Source: JAVVHH01 sp965276815
GTDB lineage: Bacteria > Pseudomonadota > Alphaproteobacteria > Acetobacterales > Acetobacteraceae
Reading direction: 5' to 3'
Length of the DNA stretch: 64,000 nucleotides
Assembly: GCA_965276815.1 (NCBI GenBank)
Contig: CBDIBE010000011.1
Span: 434,001 to 498,000, forward strand
Under the pieces are notes generated by a model. That model was not told where the DNA came from and did no database searches. It worked only from the letters and a program-made list of their open reading frames with translations. Positions 61,081 through 64,000 of the stretch are shown here, piece after piece; position 1 is the first letter of the stretch; each line of letters starts with the position of its first letter. The position numbers and the translations under genes were made by a program.

Positions 61081-62060
61081 TGCCGGGTCCCCGCACGGGC
61101 CATCCGCAGCCTCGGGTCGACGGCGTAATAGAGCAGGTCGACGACGAGGTTGATGATCACGAACAGCACCGAGATCAGCATCAGATAGGCGGCCATGACG
61201 GGAATATCGGCGGTCTGCACCGATTGCACGAACAGCAGGCCCAGCCCGGGCCACTGAAAGACTGTCTCAGTAATGATAGAGAAGGCGATGATGCCGCCGA
61301 TTTGCAGCCCGGTGATGGTGATCACCGGCACGAGCGTGTTCTTCAGCGCGTGGCCGAAATTGATGGCGCGGTTGGACAATCCGCGCGCGCGGGCGAACTT
61401 GACGTAGTCGGAGCGCAGTACCTCCAGCATCTCGGCGCGGACCAGGCGCATGATGAGCGTCATCTGGAACAGGCCGAGGGTGATCGCCGGCAGCACGAGC
61501 GCCTTGAGCCCGCTGAGCGTCAGGAAACCGGTTGTCCAGGCGCCGACATGCACGACATCGCCGCGGCCGAAGCTCGGCAGCCAGCCGAGCAGCACGCTGA
61601 AGATCAGGATCAGCAAGATGCCGATCAGGAAGGTCGGCAGGCTCACGCCGATCAGGCTGAACACCAGGAAGAAGCGCGAGGTGACCGCGTGGCGGTAGAT
61701 CCCCGTGTAGACGCCCATCGGCACGCCGATGACCATCGCCAGTACGGCGGCGGTGAAGGACAGCTCGAGCGTGGCCGGCGCGCGCTCGACGATCAGGTCC
61801 ATCACCGGCCGGGCGAGCCGGTAGCTGACGCCGAACTCGCCATGCGCGGCGTTCCAGATGAAATGGGCGTATTGGACGAAAAACGGCTGATCGAGGCCGA
61901 GATGGTGGATCAGCGCCGCTTTCTGGGCCTCGGTGTAGTCCTGGCCGAGCATGACGGTGACCGGGTCGCCGACGAATTTGAACATCGCGAAGGCGATCAG
62001 GCCGACGACGAGCAGGACCGGAATGGCCTGTGCAACCCGTGACAGGATGAAGGCGAACAT
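61077..62060 (-). CDS. peptide ABC transporter permease (DppB type)
   Basis: 327 residues, six membrane segments. Typical start FAFILSRVAQAIPVLLVVGL, HFIWNAAHGEFGVSYRLARP, and EAA-type loop DYVKFARARGLSNRAINFGHALKN (over 20 if extended), ending VDLLYYAVDPRLRMAR. First gene of a four-gene importer operon dppB-dppC-oppD-oppF; no substrate-binding protein gene is attached. Confidence 0.93.
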   Translation of the reverse strand: MFAFILSRVAQAIPVLLVVGLIAFAMFKFVGDPVTVMLGQDYTEAQKAALIHHLGLDQPFFVQYAHFIWNAAHGEFGVSYRLARPVMDLIVERAPATLELSFTAAVLAMVIGVPMGVYTGIYRHAVTSRFFLVFSLIGVSLPTFLIGILLILIFSVLLGWLPSFGRGDVVHVGAWTTGFLTLSGLKALVLPAITLGLFQMTLIMRLVRAEMLEVLRSDYVKFARARGLSNRAINFGHALKNTLVPVITITGLQIGGIIAFSIITETVFQWPGLGLLFVQSVQTADIPVMAAYLMLISVLFVIINLVVDLLYYAVDPRLRMARAGTRH

Positions 62061-62109
62061 GCCTTAGCGTTCTAGAGGCATTTCTCGCCGGGTCACAAGG
62101 CAACGCTGA

Positions 62110-63252
62110 TCATATTCCGCCGTCGTTGTCATGCGCCGGCACGCGATCGGCGGCAGCGAGGTCGAACGGCGCCGGCTCCTCGGGCTCGCCGGGCACGTCG
62201 ACGATAGGCGCCGCGCCGGCAAACTCCGCGGCAAGCGTGAAGCCGACGCCGAGCAGCACCGGCCCAAGGAAGATGCCGAGCAGCCCGAATGCCAGTGCGC
62301 CGCCAAGCACGCCGAGGATGGTCAGCAGGAACGGCAACTGGGCGCCGCGGGCGATGAACCAGGGGCGGATGACGTTGTCCGAGCCGCTGACGATCAGCAG
62401 GCCGTAGGCGCCGAGGAAGATCCCCCAGCCGGTATGGCCGGTGCCGAGCAGCCAGAGTGCGGCCGGGATCCAGACCACGGGGGCGCCGACCGGCAGCACC
62501 GCGATCAGCCCGGCAATCGCCCCGAGCAGCAGCGGCCGCGGCACCCCGGACACCCAGAGCCCGAACATGGTCAGCAATCCCTGCACCAGCGCGGTGCCGA
62601 GGATGCCGTAGACCGCGCCGCGGATCGTAGCACCGGTGATGGCGACCAGGCGGGAGGCGCGGTCGCCCGCGATCCGGTGGGCGAGGCGCTGCAGGAACCG
62701 GGCCAGGATGTCGCCGGACGCATAGAAGAAGAAGGCGACCACGAGCGCGAGCAGGAATTGCAGCAGCCCGCCGGCGATGCTGACCAGCAGCTTGAGCGTG
62801 CTCTCGGCGATCATGCCGAAATACGGCTTGAAGAAGTCGACCAGCCCGCTGAGGTCGGCGGCCCACAGGTTCCAATATTCGGAGATCGTGGGCCCGACCA
62901 CCGGGACCCCGTTGACCCAGGAAGGCGCGCTCGGCAGCCCGGCGCTCAGCGCGTCCTCGACCGCCCGGCGCAGCAGGTTCACGTCATCGGCGCCCGCCGG
63001 CGCCGCCAGGCCGAGCGGCAGCACGATCAGCACCGCGGTCAGCAGAACCATGACCCCGGCGGCGGCGCGGTCGCGCATGTGCAGCCGATAGCGCAGCCAA
63101 TTGAACACCGGCCAGGTGGTGAAGACGAGGATGCCCGCCCAGAATATGGAAGACAGGAACGGCTCGAGCACGAGCCAGCACCCGGCCGCGATTCCGGCCA
63201 AGACCAAAATCGCCAGGATGCGCTCGGCGAGCACGTCGGCGTTGTGTTTCAT
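62110..63252 (-). CDS. AI-2E family transporter (PerM/YdiK-like)
   Basis: 380 residues with about eight membrane segments. ILVLAGIAAGCWLVLEPFLSSIFWAGI at the start (over 20 residues), then SGDILARFLQRLAHRIAGDRA, GAVYGILGTALVQGLLTMFG and DNVIRPWFIARGAQLPFLLT are typical of the family. Members have been linked to quorum signal, Na+ or indole efflux; the label does not prove AI-2 export. Divergent from the hydroxypyruvate isomerase gene. Confidence 0.88.
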   Translation of the reverse strand: MKHNADVLAERILAILVLAGIAAGCWLVLEPFLSSIFWAGILVFTTWPVFNWLRYRLHMRDRAAAGVMVLLTAVLIVLPLGLAAPAGADDVNLLRRAVEDALSAGLPSAPSWVNGVPVVGPTISEYWNLWAADLSGLVDFFKPYFGMIAESTLKLLVSIAGGLLQFLLALVVAFFFYASGDILARFLQRLAHRIAGDRASRLVAITGATIRGAVYGILGTALVQGLLTMFGLWVSGVPRPLLLGAIAGLIAVLPVGAPVVWIPAALWLLGTGHTGWGIFLGAYGLLIVSGSDNVIRPWFIARGAQLPFLLTILGVLGGALAFGLLGIFLGPVLLGVGFTLAAEFAGAAPIVDVPGEPEEPAPFDLAAADRVPAHDNDGGI

Positions 63253-63277
63253 GGCGCGGGCGGTATCACTCGGTCAG

Positions 63278-63302
63278 GGCCCGTGCAACTTCGCCACGGG
63301 CC
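63278..63302. repeat. perfect 8-bp hairpin upstream of hydroxypyruvate isomerase
   Basis: GGCCCGTG (63278-63285) and CACGGGCC (63295-63302) flank a 9-nt loop in the 104-bp divergent intergenic region. It could be an operator or an RNA hairpin in the leader. Confidence 0.4.
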
Positions 63303-63316
63303 GGTTCGGCCCGTTG

Positions 63317-63340
63317 CCTGACGAAGAACCTGACGAAGAA
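63317..63340. repeat. tandem 12-bp duplication in the leader of hydroxypyruvate isomerase
   Basis: CCTGACGAAGAA occurs twice back to back (63317-63328 and 63329-63340), ending 16 nt before the GTG start and just upstream of the GGGGAGA ribosome site. Confidence 0.85.
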
Positions 63341-63356
63341 TTGGGGAGAACAGCCC

Positions 63357-64000
63357 GTGCGTTTCTGTGCCAATCTATCCATGATGTTCAACGAGGTGCC
63401 GTTTCTCGACCGGTTCGAGGCGGCGGCGAAGGCCGGGTTCAAGGGGGTGGAGTTCCTGTTCCCCTATGATCATCCGGCGGCAGACATCCAGGCCCGGCTG
63501 AAGGCGAGCGGGCTCGAGCAGGTGCTGTTCAACGCCCCGCCGGGCGATTGGGCCGCCGGCGAACGCGGCACGGCGAGCCTGCCGGGGCGGCAAGCCGAGT
63601 TCCGCGACGGCATCAAGCGCGCGCTCGAATACGCCGACGCGCTCGGCAACCGCCTGGTGCATTGCATGGCGGGCATTCCGGGCAAGGACGTGCGGCCGGC
63701 CACCGCCGCCGCGGTTTACGCGGCCAACCTCGCTTGGGCCGCCGAGCAGGCGCACGCCGCCGGGGTGAAGATCGTCATCGAGCCGATCAACCATCGCGAC
63801 ATGCCGGGCTTCCACCTCAACACGATGCAGCAGGGCGCCGACCTCATCGAGGCGATTGGCCGCGACCGGCTCGGGCTGCAGTTCGACATCTATCATTGCC
63901 AGATTACCGAGGGCGACGTGTCGAAACGCCTCGAGGCGCAGCTTCCGGTAATCGCGCACATGCAAATTGCAGATGTACCCGCGCGCAACGAGCCTGGCAC
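63357..64000 (+). CDS. hyi: hydroxypyruvate isomerase (TIM-barrel), 3' end outside the window
   Basis: 214 residues visible from a GTG with GGGGAGA 7 nt upstream; the gene runs off the right edge. RFCANLSMMFNEVPFLDRF at the start, AAKAGFKGVEFLFPYDHP, VIEPINHRDMPGFHLNTM and LQFDIYHCQITEGD match Hyi of the glyoxylate/glycerate pathway, which interconverts hydroxypyruvate and tartronate semialdehyde. Metal ligands in EPINHRD and the DIYHCQ element are present. Confidence 0.92.
   Translation, partial: MRFCANLSMMFNEVPFLDRFEAAAKAGFKGVEFLFPYDHPAADIQARLKASGLEQVLFNAPPGDWAAGERGTASLPGRQAEFRDGIKRALEYADALGNRLVHCMAGIPGKDVRPATAAAVYAANLAWAAEQAHAAGVKIVIEPINHRDMPGFHLNTMQQGADLIEAIGRDRLGLQFDIYHCQITEGDVSKRLEAQLPVIAHMQIADVPARNEPG

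Noticed and set aside
62110..63252. Reading the AI-2E protein as proof of quorum-sensing export
   Set aside because: The family name is historical and members have diverse roles; nothing here links it to autoinducer synthesis.

Overview
The window is about 64 kb of GC-rich, gene-dense DNA with roughly two thirds G+C, many GTG/TTG starts and frequent 1-4 bp stop/start overlaps. Gene content and order point to an alphaproteobacterium, probably Rhodospirillales/Acetobacteraceae-like. The main clues are the run ffh-rpsP-rimM-trmD-rplS-leuC-leuD-leuB, the purC-purS-purQ-purL-bolA-grxD cluster, glutathione chemistry, and a large protein with NPDVAAAGVDPL-type repeats. No rRNA, tRNA, CRISPR array, prophage or intact insertion sequence is visible.

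Layout. 0-10 kb: start of a galE-like gene, a MepA endopeptidase and MFS exporter pair, an orphan CoxL-like molybdenum hydroxylase subunit, a GIY-YIG protein, an M20 dipeptidase, a DsbA-like protein, and a sugar porter/OprB porin operon. 10-20 kb: the SRP/ribosome-maturation operon running into leucine biosynthesis, then YaiI, LysE and AbgB-like genes and a broken brnT toxin gene. 20-30 kb: an esterase-like hydrolase, a Na+/H+ antiporter, two peptide-type solute-binding proteins flanking a gamma-glutamyltransferase, an M81 peptidase and a lone PEP-CTERM protein. 30-43 kb: an HDAC-like deacetylase, ComM, a glycine-zipper lipoprotein, MAPEG, CysS, TrmJ, RpsD, PrfC, Gfa, a YeeE fragment, a Tat-exported serine hydrolase, an MHS transporter and a MOSC protein. 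43-46 kb: a three-gene cassette built around a papain-like cysteine peptidase candidate. 46-53.4 kb: purine genes with a Rap1a-type immunity-like gene translationally coupled to purS. 53-58 kb: TerC, a small VOC-like protein, YraN and a 1032-residue repeat protein. 58-64 kb: a four-gene peptide ABC importer without its own binding protein, an AI-2E family protein and the start of hydroxypyruvate isomerase.

How the parts may work together. The two binding proteins plus gamma-glutamyltransferase at 22.8-27.7 kb lack permeases, while the importer at 58.2-62.1 kb lacks a binding protein, so they may serve one another (inference). The purine operon is expressed as one tightly coupled unit with bolA-grxD downstream. 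The strongest leads for undescribed biology are the cysteine-peptidase cassette (42958-45281), the Rap1a gene inside the purine operon, and the repeat protein with its triad-of-triads architecture.
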